From Cyclobacterium roseum (GTDB lineage: Bacteria > Bacteroidota > Bacteroidia > Cytophagales > Cyclobacteriaceae): a DNA stretch of 64,000 bases. Every line of letters starts with the position of its first letter. Position 1 is the stretch's first letter. The notes under the pieces were generated by a model. That model did no database searches. It was not told where the DNA came from and saw only the letters and a program-made list of their open reading frames with translations. Positions 18,341-27,426 of the stretch are shown in pieces. The stretch covers positions 274,855-338,854 of the forward strand of contig NZ_WNKF01000005.1 of the NCBI RefSeq assembly GCF_010119225.1. Reading direction: 5' to 3'. The position numbers and the translations under genes are program-made.

Positions 18341-20725
18341 TCACTTATTCTCAGCATCTAAAATATTTTTTATTCCTTTGGCCACCGCATCCGGATTGAA
18401 GGAAATACTATCAATTCCTTTTTCGACCAGAAATTGAGCGAATTCGGGAAAATCACTGGGAGCCTGACCACAAAGTCCAATTTTCTTTCCTTTCTTTTTG
18501 GCCTTGTCAATCGCCATACTGATCATTTGTTTTGAGGCATCGTTTTGTTCATCAAACAAATGGCTCACAAGGGAAGAATCCCTGTCAAGTCCCAGGGTAA
18601 GCTGAGTAAGATCATTTGAACCGATTGAAAAGCCGTCAAAAATGGCTGCATATTCTTCGGCCTGCAATACATTTGCGGGTATTTCACACATCACATAGAT
18701 TTCCAGACCATTCCATCCTTGCTTTAAACCAAAATCCCCCATAAGATTGATGACTTTCTCTCCTTCTTCCAAGGTTCTGCAAAAGGGGACCATTAACTTC
18801 ACATTCGTCAAGCCCATATCATCCCTAACCACTTTCATGGCTTCGCACTCCATACCGAATGCCTCTCTGTACGCATCACTGTAGTACCTGGAGGCACCCC
18901 TAAACCCCAGCATTGGATTTTCTTCATCCGGCTCGAATTCTTCCCCGCCGATCAGGTTGGCATATTCATTGGATTTAAAATCACTCATTCTAACAATTAC
19001 CTCCCTGGGATAAAATGCCGCGGCTATGGTAGCCACTCCTTCCGCCAGTTTATCCACAAAAAATAAGCGTTTTTCGGAATAGGTGCTCGTCAACGCTTCA
19101 ATTTTCTTTTTTGCTTGCTTGTTTTTGAGTTCGCTAAAATGTAAAAGTGCCAGGGGATGGATTTGTATGCTATTATTTATTACAAATTCCAATCGCATCA
19201 GTCCTACCCCCTTTACCGGGTAATTACTATAACTGAAAGCAAGCCCCGGGTCTGCAAGAATCAACATCACCTCCGTACTTGGTTCCGCATATTCTTGAAA
19301 ATCAATCTCCTCCTCCTCCCATTCAATAAACCCATCATAGACTTTACCGGTATTCCCTTCTGCACTTGAGACCGTTATTTCCTGGCCGTCTTGAATAGTA
19401 TCCGTGGCATTTTCAGTTCCCACCACTGCCACGGCACCCAGTTCTCTGGCCACAATGGCGGCATGGCTGGTACGGCCCCCACTGTTGGTAACGATGGCAG
19501 AAGCTTTTTTCATCACATTGTCCCAATCCGGATTGGTGATGTTGGTTACCAACACATCTCCTTTCTGAAGTTTATTCGATTCATCGGGGGAATCGAGGAT
19601 CCGGCTCACCCCTTTGGTGACTTTTTCTCCTATAGCGGTTCCGGTGCTAAGTACCTTACCCTCACCTTTTAGCCTGTATTCTTTGATTTTTGCCTTTTCC
19701 TTCCCGGAATGGACGGTTTCGGGTCTGGCCTGAACGATAAACAACTCCCCACTTTCGCCATCTTTCGCCCATTCAATGTCCATGGCTCTTCCGTAGTGAT
19801 TTTCGATCTCAAGTGACCAGACAGCCAATTTTGTAACTTCTTCATCCGTAAGGACAAATTTATTCCGGTCTTTTAATGGAGTTTTACGGTTAACCGTCGT
19901 ACCCTTTTTGCCATCTTTGGCGTAAACCATGGTTTGTTCTTTGCTACCTAATTTCTTGGAAATGATAGCGCGCATTCCTTTTTTCAATGCCGGTTTAAAC
20001 ACCAGGAATTCATCCGCGTTAACCGCTCCCTGCACCACATTGTCACCCAGGCCCCAACTACCCGTAAGAAAGATCACTTTTTCATACCCTGTGTCGGGCA
20101 AAATGGTGAAACCAACACCGGCAGCAGCCTTATCTGCACGAACCATCTTTTGAACTCCTGCAGATAAAGCGACACTAAGATGGTCAAAACCATTATGTTC
20201 CCGGTAACGAATGGCCCTTTCTGTGAATAAAGAAGCATAACATTTCTTGCAGGCATCAAGGGTATTTTCCGCTCCCTGAATATTCAGAAATGAATCATGC
20301 TGTCCGGCAAAGGATGCATCCGGAAGATCTTCCGCAGTGGCACTACTTCTCACCGCAACACTGGTCAGGCTTTCTTCCTGTTCTTCGAGTTGATGATATG
20401 CTTCCTTGATGCTATTTTTCAAATCTTCTGGAAACTTGGCAGCTAAAATGAAACCCCTAAGTTTTTCTCCTATTGATTTAAGGTTTTTAAAATCTTTTTT
20501 ATCCAATTTTTCTAATGTGCCAGCTACCTTTTCCCTGAGCCCATTATGGTCCATAAAATGCCAATAGGCATCGGAGGTAGTTGCAAAACCTGATGGAATG
20601 CGGATGCCTTTCGGACCCAATTGACTGATCATCTCGCCGAGTGATGCATTTTTACCCCCCACTTCTGCCGTATCCCTGTTCGTCAAATCTTTAAAAAATC
20701 GAGTGTAGTTTCCCTTATCATTCAT
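18341..20725 (-). CDS. ppsA: Phosphoenolpyruvate synthase
   Basis: A 794-residue enzyme making PEP from pyruvate and ATP (to AMP and Pi). The N-terminal ATP-grasp-like domain is marked by GGKNASLGEMI, VAVRSSATAEDLPDASFAGQ and FIVQARPET. The swivelling domain carries the catalytic His in GGRTSHAAIVAREL. The C-terminal PEP/pyruvate barrel has MLGFRGASRY, IGSNDLTQLTLG and LCGQAPSD. The length is normal for PpsA. It is the first gene of a likely operon with a P-type ATPase, ldhA and pcm, separated from the upstream lipoprotein gene by a strong hairpin. Confidence 0.96.
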   Translation of the reverse strand: MNDKGNYTRFFKDLTNRDTAEVGGKNASLGEMISQLGPKGIRIPSGFATTSDAYWHFMDHNGLREKVAGTLEKLDKKDFKNLKSIGEKLRGFILAAKFPEDLKNSIKEAYHQLEEQEESLTSVAVRSSATAEDLPDASFAGQHDSFLNIQGAENTLDACKKCYASLFTERAIRYREHNGFDHLSVALSAGVQKMVRADKAAAGVGFTILPDTGYEKVIFLTGSWGLGDNVVQGAVNADEFLVFKPALKKGMRAIISKKLGSKEQTMVYAKDGKKGTTVNRKTPLKDRNKFVLTDEEVTKLAVWSLEIENHYGRAMDIEWAKDGESGELFIVQARPETVHSGKEKAKIKEYRLKGEGKVLSTGTAIGEKVTKGVSRILDSPDESNKLQKGDVLVTNITNPDWDNVMKKASAIVTNSGGRTSHAAIVARELGAVAVVGTENATDTIQDGQEITVSSAEGNTGKVYDGFIEWEEEEIDFQEYAEPSTEVMLILADPGLAFSYSNYPVKGVGLMRLEFVINNSIQIHPLALLHFSELKNKQAKKKIEALTSTYSEKRLFFVDKLAEGVATIAAAFYPREVIVRMSDFKSNEYANLIGGEEFEPDEENPMLGFRGASRYYSDAYREAFGMECEAMKVVRDDMGLTNVKLMVPFCRTLEEGEKVINLMGDFGLKQGWNGLEIYVMCEIPANVLQAEEYAAIFDGFSIGSNDLTQLTLGLDRDSSLVSHLFDEQNDASKQMISMAIDKAKKKGKKIGLCGQAPSDFPEFAQFLVEKGIDSISFNPDAVAKGIKNILDAENK

Positions 20726-20770
20726 CGTCCTACCTTTAAGATGCCATCATACATTTTATCATAAATAGAA

Positions 20771-20807
20771 AAGACCCGATGCAGGCTAAATACCTGCATC
20801 GGGTCTT
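20771..20807 (-). terminator. Strong hairpin terminator after the DUF4397 lipoprotein gene
   Basis: A perfect 15-bp stem pairs AAGACCCGATGCAGG (20771-20785) with CCTGCATCGGGTCTT (20793-20807) across a 7-base loop. In the minus direction it is followed by a T-rich stretch. It separates the lipoprotein gene from ppsA. Confidence 0.88.
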
Positions 20808-20835
20808 TGCCTTATAACTAATCATTCTTTAAACT

Positions 20836-21573
20836 TTAATTATTTATCAACACATCCGCACTGAGGTTATTATTATTCCCCGCCGGCGGCGTGTTATAAC
20901 CTCTGGCTACGATGGTATATACCCCACCAGATCGTAAATTTAGATCTGGAATGGATAGGACTTCGGCGCCACCATCCGTTAAATTAACCTGAAAGGACTG
21001 TACGCCGCTATCAACCGTAACGAATTCGGTCGCCTCCAGGTACGCATTTCCTTCGACCAGTGTAGTCATTTCATCTTCCATATTCCTGGTCACATTTACT
21101 TCAGGAGAATCAGGAGAAAGATGAACAAAACGCACCGAAGCCTCGCCCGAAGAAATGGACACTTCTTCATCTTCTACCAACATTGCCTGCATGTCATCGT
21201 ACTCATTCACATAAAATAACGAATAAGCCGCTCCCGTTTCAAATGTAAACGTGGTATCCACCACCACATTGGATGCATTTACCGGACTTACACGCATGGT
21301 TCGTTCTCCAGCGTAGAAATTGAGATAATTCGTATAATCTGCATATCTCAAAGGATAATAATTGATACGCCCGTTTTCCATTAGTATATCAAGTGAGGGC
21401 GCATCTGGAGAAGCGTGGTACAATCCCACGTAGGAAATCTCCGGAAGCGGTACCACATCGTCATCGTCCACCTCACAACCGGAAATCAAACCAACGAATA
21501 GTCCTAGAAAAGCAATCGGTATCAATCTGATTTTTTTCAGCTTTATCACTTTTTTTACTTCCTTAAAGAACAT
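20836..21573 (-). CDS. DUF4397 domain-containing lipoprotein
   Basis: A 245-residue secreted protein. The signal peptide has the hydrophobic run IPIAFLGLFVGLI and the lipobox LISGC, with Asp residues after the Cys as often seen in Bacteroidota lipoproteins. The mature part has two DUF4397-type beta repeats (YVGLYHASPDAPSLDI and VRFVHLSPDSPEVNV). The family is extracytoplasmic with no assigned function. It is monocistronic with its own terminator. Confidence 0.88.
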   Translation of the reverse strand: MFFKEVKKVIKLKKIRLIPIAFLGLFVGLISGCEVDDDDVVPLPEISYVGLYHASPDAPSLDILMENGRINYYPLRYADYTNYLNFYAGERTMRVSPVNASNVVVDTTFTFETGAAYSLFYVNEYDDMQAMLVEDEEVSISSGEASVRFVHLSPDSPEVNVTRNMEDEMTTLVEGNAYLEATEFVTVDSGVQSFQVNLTDGGAEVLSIPDLNLRSGGVYTIVARGYNTPPAGNNNNLSADVLINN

Positions 21574-21808
21574 ACTACTAACTTAATTTACTGTTTAAAT
21601 TTATTCAATATATGGTATAAATAAAACAATCCCCATGCCAATCCAGCCTATTGGGTTATCAAAGTCGTCAACTTGTAATTTAGATGATTCGGAAACGAAC
21701 CTGTTGGGTTTTGAGTCTAAAAGCCAGATCAGCCTGTTGAAATCAGAACTATTTTTTTCCTAACTCAGTTATACTTATTGATTAACCAAAATAAAAAACG
21801 AAATAATT

Positions 21809-22009
21809 ATGGATATTACGAAGAAGGCAACAGGAGAAATAGAAGATCGTCTTAAAAAAATTGAAGATTTTATTGCTACAAAAGGCATTGGCTCTACTTA
21901 CCTTAAAAAAGCACAGAAAACGCAGCGAGATGTTAATGTTGCGCTCGTTTTATTTGGAATCATCACGATCTCCGGACTTGCCTTTTGGATGAATGCCAAA
22001 AATAAATAA
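21809..22009 (+). CDS. Small single-pass membrane protein, unknown function
   Basis: A 66-residue protein with a charged helical N-terminal half (ATGEIEDRLKKIEDFIATKG) and one C-terminal transmembrane helix (VALVLFGIITISGLAFWM). It is preceded by an AT-rich region. It is the only plus-strand gene in a long minus-strand run. Codon usage and the clean membrane helix support a real gene, but I do not recognise a family. Confidence 0.65.
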   Translation: MDITKKATGEIEDRLKKIEDFIATKGIGSTYLKKAQKTQRDVNVALVLFGIITISGLAFWMNAKNK

Positions 22010-22116
22010 CCTATAAGAAATTGAATCGTTGCGCATTTTTCGATAATCAAATCCTGGACTCTACCCGAATTTTTTGATAAAGGATTTGATTATTGATGCG
22101 TAGTGGTTAATAAGGC

Positions 22117-24915
22117 TTACTTTTTGAATTGTTTGATTACCTGTATGATAATCAACGGCATAATGCTGGTCAGGGCAATAAGTCCCCATAGCCTCCCTTC
22201 CATTTCCTGAAAGGAAAGAATTTCGCTAACCTGAGGAATGAAAAAGGCCAATGCCAATAAACTTACGCACAATCCAAGTGCCATCCAGATGTACTTATTC
22301 CGAGTAACTTGATTGTTAAAGACACTTTCATCTCCTTCTCTCATATTAAAAACGTGTAATAATTGAGCGAAAGCAAGGCTGAAAAAGGCCACGTTATTCG
22401 TGATTTCTTCGGGCTGCTCCCATACAAAATGGGCAAAGAAATAAGCTCCCGAGATGCAAAGCGTCAGTATCAAGCCGTACAAGGCAATTTGCAACCAGTT
22501 TGCACGGGTCAATAGCGGTTCCTGAGGATCTTTTGGGGGAAGTTTCATCACTCCCGCATTACCTTCACCCACGCCTAATGCCAAAGCCGGAAATACATCC
22601 GACAACAGATTGAGAAAAAGCAACTGCAAGGGCAAGAGCGGTAAGGTAAAAAGGCTGAAACTGACCAGGGCGATGATCAGAATTTCACTAAGGTGATAAG
22701 ACAATTGGTACATGATAAATTTCCGGATATTGCCAAAAATAACGCGCCCCTGCTCTATCGCCTTTACGATGGATCCGAAAGCATCGTCTTTTAGCACCAT
22801 ATCCGAAACCTCCTGGGCCACCTGGGTGCCTCTTTTGCCCATGGCGATGCCAATATTAGCCTTTTTCAATGCAGGAGCGTCATTGATTCCGTCCCCGGTC
22901 ATGCCTACTATCTCCCCCTGATTCTGAAAGTATTTTATTAAATGTAGTTTTTGAGAAGGATCCACTCGCGAAAAAATACGGATCGCTGCAAGCTCATTAC
23001 GTTCAGCTTCTTCCAATTTCATATTAAGATCTTTCCCGGACATGGTCACCGATTCCTTCTTGTCTTTATCATCAATTAGATGCACCTGCTCCCCCACGTT
23101 CCGGGCCGTTCCGGGATGGTCGCCCGTTACCATTACCACCCGGATACCTGCTTCTTTACAGGTGTCCATGGCCTTTGCTACCTCAATTCGGGGCGGATCG
23201 ATAAATCCGACCAAGCCAATAAAAATCATTTCCTGTAAAAAATCTTCTGCAGCTTTTCCTTCAGGTAACTGGTCTAACTTCTTGTAGCCAAAGGCCAACA
23301 CCCTCAATCCCTCATCGGCAAGCTCATCGTTTTTTTGATACCAAAAATCTTTATCTTCCTCGGACAAGGATTTCACTTCTCCCCCCATTAAAATCTTTTG
23401 GGATCGTTCTATAAGGGCTTGTGCAGCCCCTTTCCCGGCCACATAGTGCGAATCGTCCTCTTTGTAAACCGCTCCCATCACCATGGATTCGGAATCAAAC
23501 GGATCGTGTAATTCCCTTTCCAACTTCCGCAGTTCTTCAAACCGAGTTGAATCAAATTTTTTGGAAAAATGGAGTAGCGCTATTTCCAGAGGATCACCCT
23601 CACCGGCTCCGCTATCCATCTTATCTGACGCTTCCCCATGCCCGTTGTCAGTAATGGTGCCGTCCCCACTACCTTGGGAGGATTCGTTCGAATCATCACT
23701 GGATTCAGTATTCTCCGCCAATAAATTGGCATCGTTGGCCAATACGGCCACTTTAAATGCCTGTTGAAAATTCTCATCTTCGTCGGATTCCTCCGAACCA
23801 CTTAGGTTAACTTGACCACCTTCTGACCAGTCAAAATCCAATCGCTTCTCTTGTGGAAAAACAAAGGTGTTGACAGTAAGTTGGTTTTTTGTAAGCGTGC
23901 CGGTTTTGTCTGTAAAAATAAGCGTCGTTTCACCCAACGTTTCTACTGCCTCCAGTTTTTTTACGATCACGTTCTTTTTTGCCAATTTCAGCATTCCCCG
24001 AGCCAGGGCTATACTTGCCACGATGGGAAGCCCCTCCGGAATGGCGGCAATGGTCCAGGCAATGGAGGTCTGAACCAGCTCGTAAATTTCCTTTCCAGTT
24101 AACCAGCCGACAATCAGAAAAGCCACTGCCAGGCCAATGGTTACGTAGATCAGATTTTTCGTCAACCGGTTCAATTTTTGGTTAAGCGGGGTGCTGTCCT
24201 TTTCTTGCTCCCCGACAAGAGCGGAGATATTTCCCAATTCGGTATGCATTCCGGTACCATAAATAACGACTTTACCGGTTCCGGTGGTGACGGCGGTTCC
24301 TTTATACAAAATATTACTTCGGTCTGCTACCGGTTTCTCTTCTTTAGCCTTTTCCGGGGTCTTGCTTACAGGTACGGACTCACCCGTAAGAGGTGATTCA
24401 TCCAGCCCCAGTTCATTGGCCGAAACTAGCCTCCCATCGGCTGGTACAAGATCTCCTGATTCCACCAAAACGATATCTCCGGGGACAATACTTTCTGCAT
24501 TGATCGATGTTTTTCGTCCGTTTCTCAGTACCTGGGCGGTGGTCTTGTCCATATCCTTCAAGGCTTCCATGGACTTTTGCGCCTTAAACTCCATCCAAAA
24601 ACCAATGAATGTATTGACTAGCAGCACTACCAGAATAGCAATTCCCTCTGCCAAATCACCAAAAATAAAGGCAAGTAATGCCGCGGCTGAGAGTAGGTAA
24701 ATGACAGGATTATTAATTTGAGAAATGAAAATTTGCCAAATGCTTTCTTTTTCCTGTTCTTCCAAGATGTTTGGCCCAAACTTTTTCCTTCTTGCTTCTA
24801 CTTCTGTATCCGAAAGCCCGTTTTCAGGGTCTACCTCAAACGCATCCAGTACTTCCTCGACCGTTTGAAGATAGAAATCCTTTTCTTTACTGTCAGATGC
24901 TGTAGACTTTGCCAT
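22117..24915 (-). CDS. P2-type cation-transporting ATPase (second paralogue)
   Basis: A 932-residue P-type ATPase with cation_ATPase_N domain, LTGES, the ion-site helix IPEGLPIVASIALARG, DKTGTLTKN, MVTGDHPGTA, TGDGINDAPALKKANIGI and the TM6 motif NLLSDVFPALALG. The nucleotide domain contains a low-complexity Ser/Glu/Gly-rich insertion (about residues 385-430). The last gene of a minus-strand run, 43 bases after the GH65 gene, which suggests coexpression with sugar-phosphate metabolism. The ion is not predictable beyond a P2-type (Ca2+/Mn2+ or monovalent) cation. Confidence 0.9.
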   Translation of the reverse strand: MAKSTASDSKEKDFYLQTVEEVLDAFEVDPENGLSDTEVEARRKKFGPNILEEQEKESIWQIFISQINNPVIYLLSAAALLAFIFGDLAEGIAILVVLLVNTFIGFWMEFKAQKSMEALKDMDKTTAQVLRNGRKTSINAESIVPGDIVLVESGDLVPADGRLVSANELGLDESPLTGESVPVSKTPEKAKEEKPVADRSNILYKGTAVTTGTGKVVIYGTGMHTELGNISALVGEQEKDSTPLNQKLNRLTKNLIYVTIGLAVAFLIVGWLTGKEIYELVQTSIAWTIAAIPEGLPIVASIALARGMLKLAKKNVIVKKLEAVETLGETTLIFTDKTGTLTKNQLTVNTFVFPQEKRLDFDWSEGGQVNLSGSEESDEDENFQQAFKVAVLANDANLLAENTESSDDSNESSQGSGDGTITDNGHGEASDKMDSGAGEGDPLEIALLHFSKKFDSTRFEELRKLERELHDPFDSESMVMGAVYKEDDSHYVAGKGAAQALIERSQKILMGGEVKSLSEEDKDFWYQKNDELADEGLRVLAFGYKKLDQLPEGKAAEDFLQEMIFIGLVGFIDPPRIEVAKAMDTCKEAGIRVVMVTGDHPGTARNVGEQVHLIDDKDKKESVTMSGKDLNMKLEEAERNELAAIRIFSRVDPSQKLHLIKYFQNQGEIVGMTGDGINDAPALKKANIGIAMGKRGTQVAQEVSDMVLKDDAFGSIVKAIEQGRVIFGNIRKFIMYQLSYHLSEILIIALVSFSLFTLPLLPLQLLFLNLLSDVFPALALGVGEGNAGVMKLPPKDPQEPLLTRANWLQIALYGLILTLCISGAYFFAHFVWEQPEEITNNVAFFSLAFAQLLHVFNMREGDESVFNNQVTRNKYIWMALGLCVSLLALAFFIPQVSEILSFQEMEGRLWGLIALTSIMPLIIIQVIKQFKK

Positions 24916-24958
24916 ATCCTGTAACTCTTGTTATTTGTTGGTAATCGGTAGATTGAAA

Positions 24959-27358
24959 TTATTCATCAAGGTAAAACTCCCTTACTTCGCCAAGTTTAAA
25001 CGTATAGCTTTTGCCTTGAACACCTATTTTTACTTCGTTTTTCCATCCGGTTTCGAAGGTTATGGTTAATTTTTTATCGTCCAGTGAAAACGCAATCCAA
25101 TGACGCCTGTATTGAACCCGCAAAGAAATCTTCTTAAGATGATCCAACATCGGAGGGTCAATCCACAAAGCTTCTTCTCCTACTTCCAGCCCAAGAAAAG
25201 CCCTTTGGACCAGGTCCAGGGATCCCGCCATGGCTCCCAGATGAATGCCCTCCGGAGTAGTACCGCCTTGGATATCCTCAAAATCACTGATTAGCACCGT
25301 CTCAAAATTATCCCAGGACTGTTGCTGATCGTATTTTAATAAAATCCAGGAAAACACCACCCGACTCAAAGTGGACCCATGGGAGGTCCGCTCTCTGTAA
25401 TAAGCGATGTTTTTCGAAACCATCTCTTCCGAGTATTCGATTCCAAGCTGGTTAAAAATACGCTGAATTTCTGTTTTCGTAAACAAGTAAAAAAGCATCA
25501 ACACATCGGCCTGCTTGCTGGCCTTATACCGATTCGGGCTATCTCCTTCATTTTCTAACACTCGATCCAACCGGTGAATATCTTCGTATTTGTTTCGATA
25601 TTCTTCCCAGGGAAATTCGTCCAGCTTTTCGTACCCCTCGAACTGGGCAATGATACCCTCTTCGATGAAGGGAACGTACATTTTTGTGCTGATATCCTTC
25701 CACAATTCCAGGTCTGTCTCCTTGATGTGGAGCTCCTTCATCAGCTCTCTACGCCTGCTTTTCTCAATAATTTCTACGATATGAAGTGCCTTTTGCATGA
25801 CCCATGCCGCCATTACATTGGTATAGGCATTGTTATTTAGCCCAACCTGATCGGAGTCTGGATAGGAAGTGTGGTATTCGTCCGGGCCCACGACCCCGTG
25901 AATTTCATACCGGTCTTCTTCCTTGTTGTAGCTGGTCATACTTTCCCAAAACTGGGCGATGCTTAAAAACATTTCCGCTCCGAAATAGGAGAGAAATTGT
26001 TGATCTTCCGTCGTTAGGTAATAGTTCCAAATATTGTATGCAATGGCCGAATTGATATGTCGCTGCAGGTGGGTATTATCAGGTATCCAGTTTCCTGACT
26101 GGGGGTTCAAATGTACCACCTGTGTTTCCTCCCTGCCGTTGCTACCACTTTGCCAGGGATACATGGTTCCTTTTTTTCCATCTTCCTTAGCGGCAAACCT
26201 GGCTTCCTCAATGCGGTAATACCGGTACATGAGCAAACTCCTGGTTAGGTCCGGAAACCGCAGATTTAAAAAGGGGAAGATATACAGCTCATCCCAAAAG
26301 ATATGTCCCCGGTACCCCTCTCCGTGAAGTCCTCTGGATGGCACGCCCACATCCATTCCGATGATATTGGTGGATACCGTCTGGAGCAAATGGAAAATAT
26401 GCAGACGGAGCAGCTGTTGGTTTCTATCTCCATTGATGATTCCTATATCTGCTCTATTCCATAGGGTCTTTAGCGCCTCCTCATGACGAAAACTAATTTC
26501 TTCAAAACGCCCAGCTCGCTTTATGGCCTTTTTTGCCTCTACCCCGGGTTCACTGATTGCCCTATCCCTGCTGGTATAAATACCCACCACCTTTTCCAAG
26601 GTATAGGTTTTTCCCTCTTCCAACTCTACCCGCAATACTTGTTCAATATATCCTTCCCGCTGGTTGGTGGTAATCACAGGGCTCATTTCCCTTTCGTCCT
26701 GATAAAGGGAGGTTCTGGCTGCCTGGGCCATGAATATTCTGGATTGCCGGGTGCTCACTAATAGAAAAATGGCATTATCATCAATTTTTTCTGTCTCCTG
26801 AGGCTTTAAATGCCTGTTCTCCAATTCGCGATACCGAGCTACATTGTCATTGCTCACATTTCCATCCAACCCGGAACGGAACTCTATTTTGCCGCTCCAG
26901 TTTTCTGGGGTTAATGACCAATGAATGCCTGCTATATGTTTGTCCCGCATGCTCACAATCCGCTTGCAGGTAATGGCTGTTATTCTTCCATCTTCATCCT
27001 CTATGCGAAATTCACGCATCAAAACCCCGCATTTCATATCGAGCGTCTGCCGATAGTCCAGTATCTTTTGGCTGTGAAGGTTGAGCCATGCGCCTCCTTC
27101 CGCTCTGAAATTGAGGCATAGCCAGTTAGAGAAGTTGACAAAATCTTCGTTTACAATCATTTTCCCAGATACCTCGGTCCTGGCCCTGTTGAAACCTCCC
27201 GCAAGATAGGTGCCCGGGTAATTAAAATCATCGCTGCGGCTTTCCTCAGCCGCCCCCCGGGTAGCAATGTACCCATTGCCTAAGGTACATAAAGCTTCTC
27301 TTAGTTTTTGCTTTTCGGGCTTCCATCCCTCGTAAACGATGCTAAAATTATCCTTCAT
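24959..27358 (-). CDS. Glycoside hydrolase family 65 disaccharide phosphorylase (maltose/trehalose/kojibiose phosphorylase-like)
   Basis: A 799-residue cytosolic (alpha/alpha)6-barrel enzyme that phosphorolyses an alpha-glucosyl disaccharide to beta-glucose 1-phosphate and glucose. The N-terminal domain has LCTLGNGYIATRGAAEES. The catalytic domain has GEGYRGHIFWDELYIFPF and the general-acid Glu in GVVGPDEYHTS. GTTPEGIHLGAMAGSLD near the C-terminus is also typical. It lies 68 bases after a beta-phosphoglucomutase/OtsB fusion, which would convert the beta-glucose 1-phosphate. Which disaccharide is used cannot be settled; trehalose fits the OtsB neighbour. Confidence 0.9.
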   Translation of the reverse strand: MKDNFSIVYEGWKPEKQKLREALCTLGNGYIATRGAAEESRSDDFNYPGTYLAGGFNRARTEVSGKMIVNEDFVNFSNWLCLNFRAEGGAWLNLHSQKILDYRQTLDMKCGVLMREFRIEDEDGRITAITCKRIVSMRDKHIAGIHWSLTPENWSGKIEFRSGLDGNVSNDNVARYRELENRHLKPQETEKIDDNAIFLLVSTRQSRIFMAQAARTSLYQDEREMSPVITTNQREGYIEQVLRVELEEGKTYTLEKVVGIYTSRDRAISEPGVEAKKAIKRAGRFEEISFRHEEALKTLWNRADIGIINGDRNQQLLRLHIFHLLQTVSTNIIGMDVGVPSRGLHGEGYRGHIFWDELYIFPFLNLRFPDLTRSLLMYRYYRIEEARFAAKEDGKKGTMYPWQSGSNGREETQVVHLNPQSGNWIPDNTHLQRHINSAIAYNIWNYYLTTEDQQFLSYFGAEMFLSIAQFWESMTSYNKEEDRYEIHGVVGPDEYHTSYPDSDQVGLNNNAYTNVMAAWVMQKALHIVEIIEKSRRRELMKELHIKETDLELWKDISTKMYVPFIEEGIIAQFEGYEKLDEFPWEEYRNKYEDIHRLDRVLENEGDSPNRYKASKQADVLMLFYLFTKTEIQRIFNQLGIEYSEEMVSKNIAYYRERTSHGSTLSRVVFSWILLKYDQQQSWDNFETVLISDFEDIQGGTTPEGIHLGAMAGSLDLVQRAFLGLEVGEEALWIDPPMLDHLKKISLRVQYRRHWIAFSLDDKKLTITFETGWKNEVKIGVQGKSYTFKLGEVREFYLDE

Positions 27359-27426
27359 ATGCGCTTTTAAGCTGGTTTTTGATTTGATTTTACATTTCTG
27401 GCTCTACCGGCATTTTTACTTTCCAA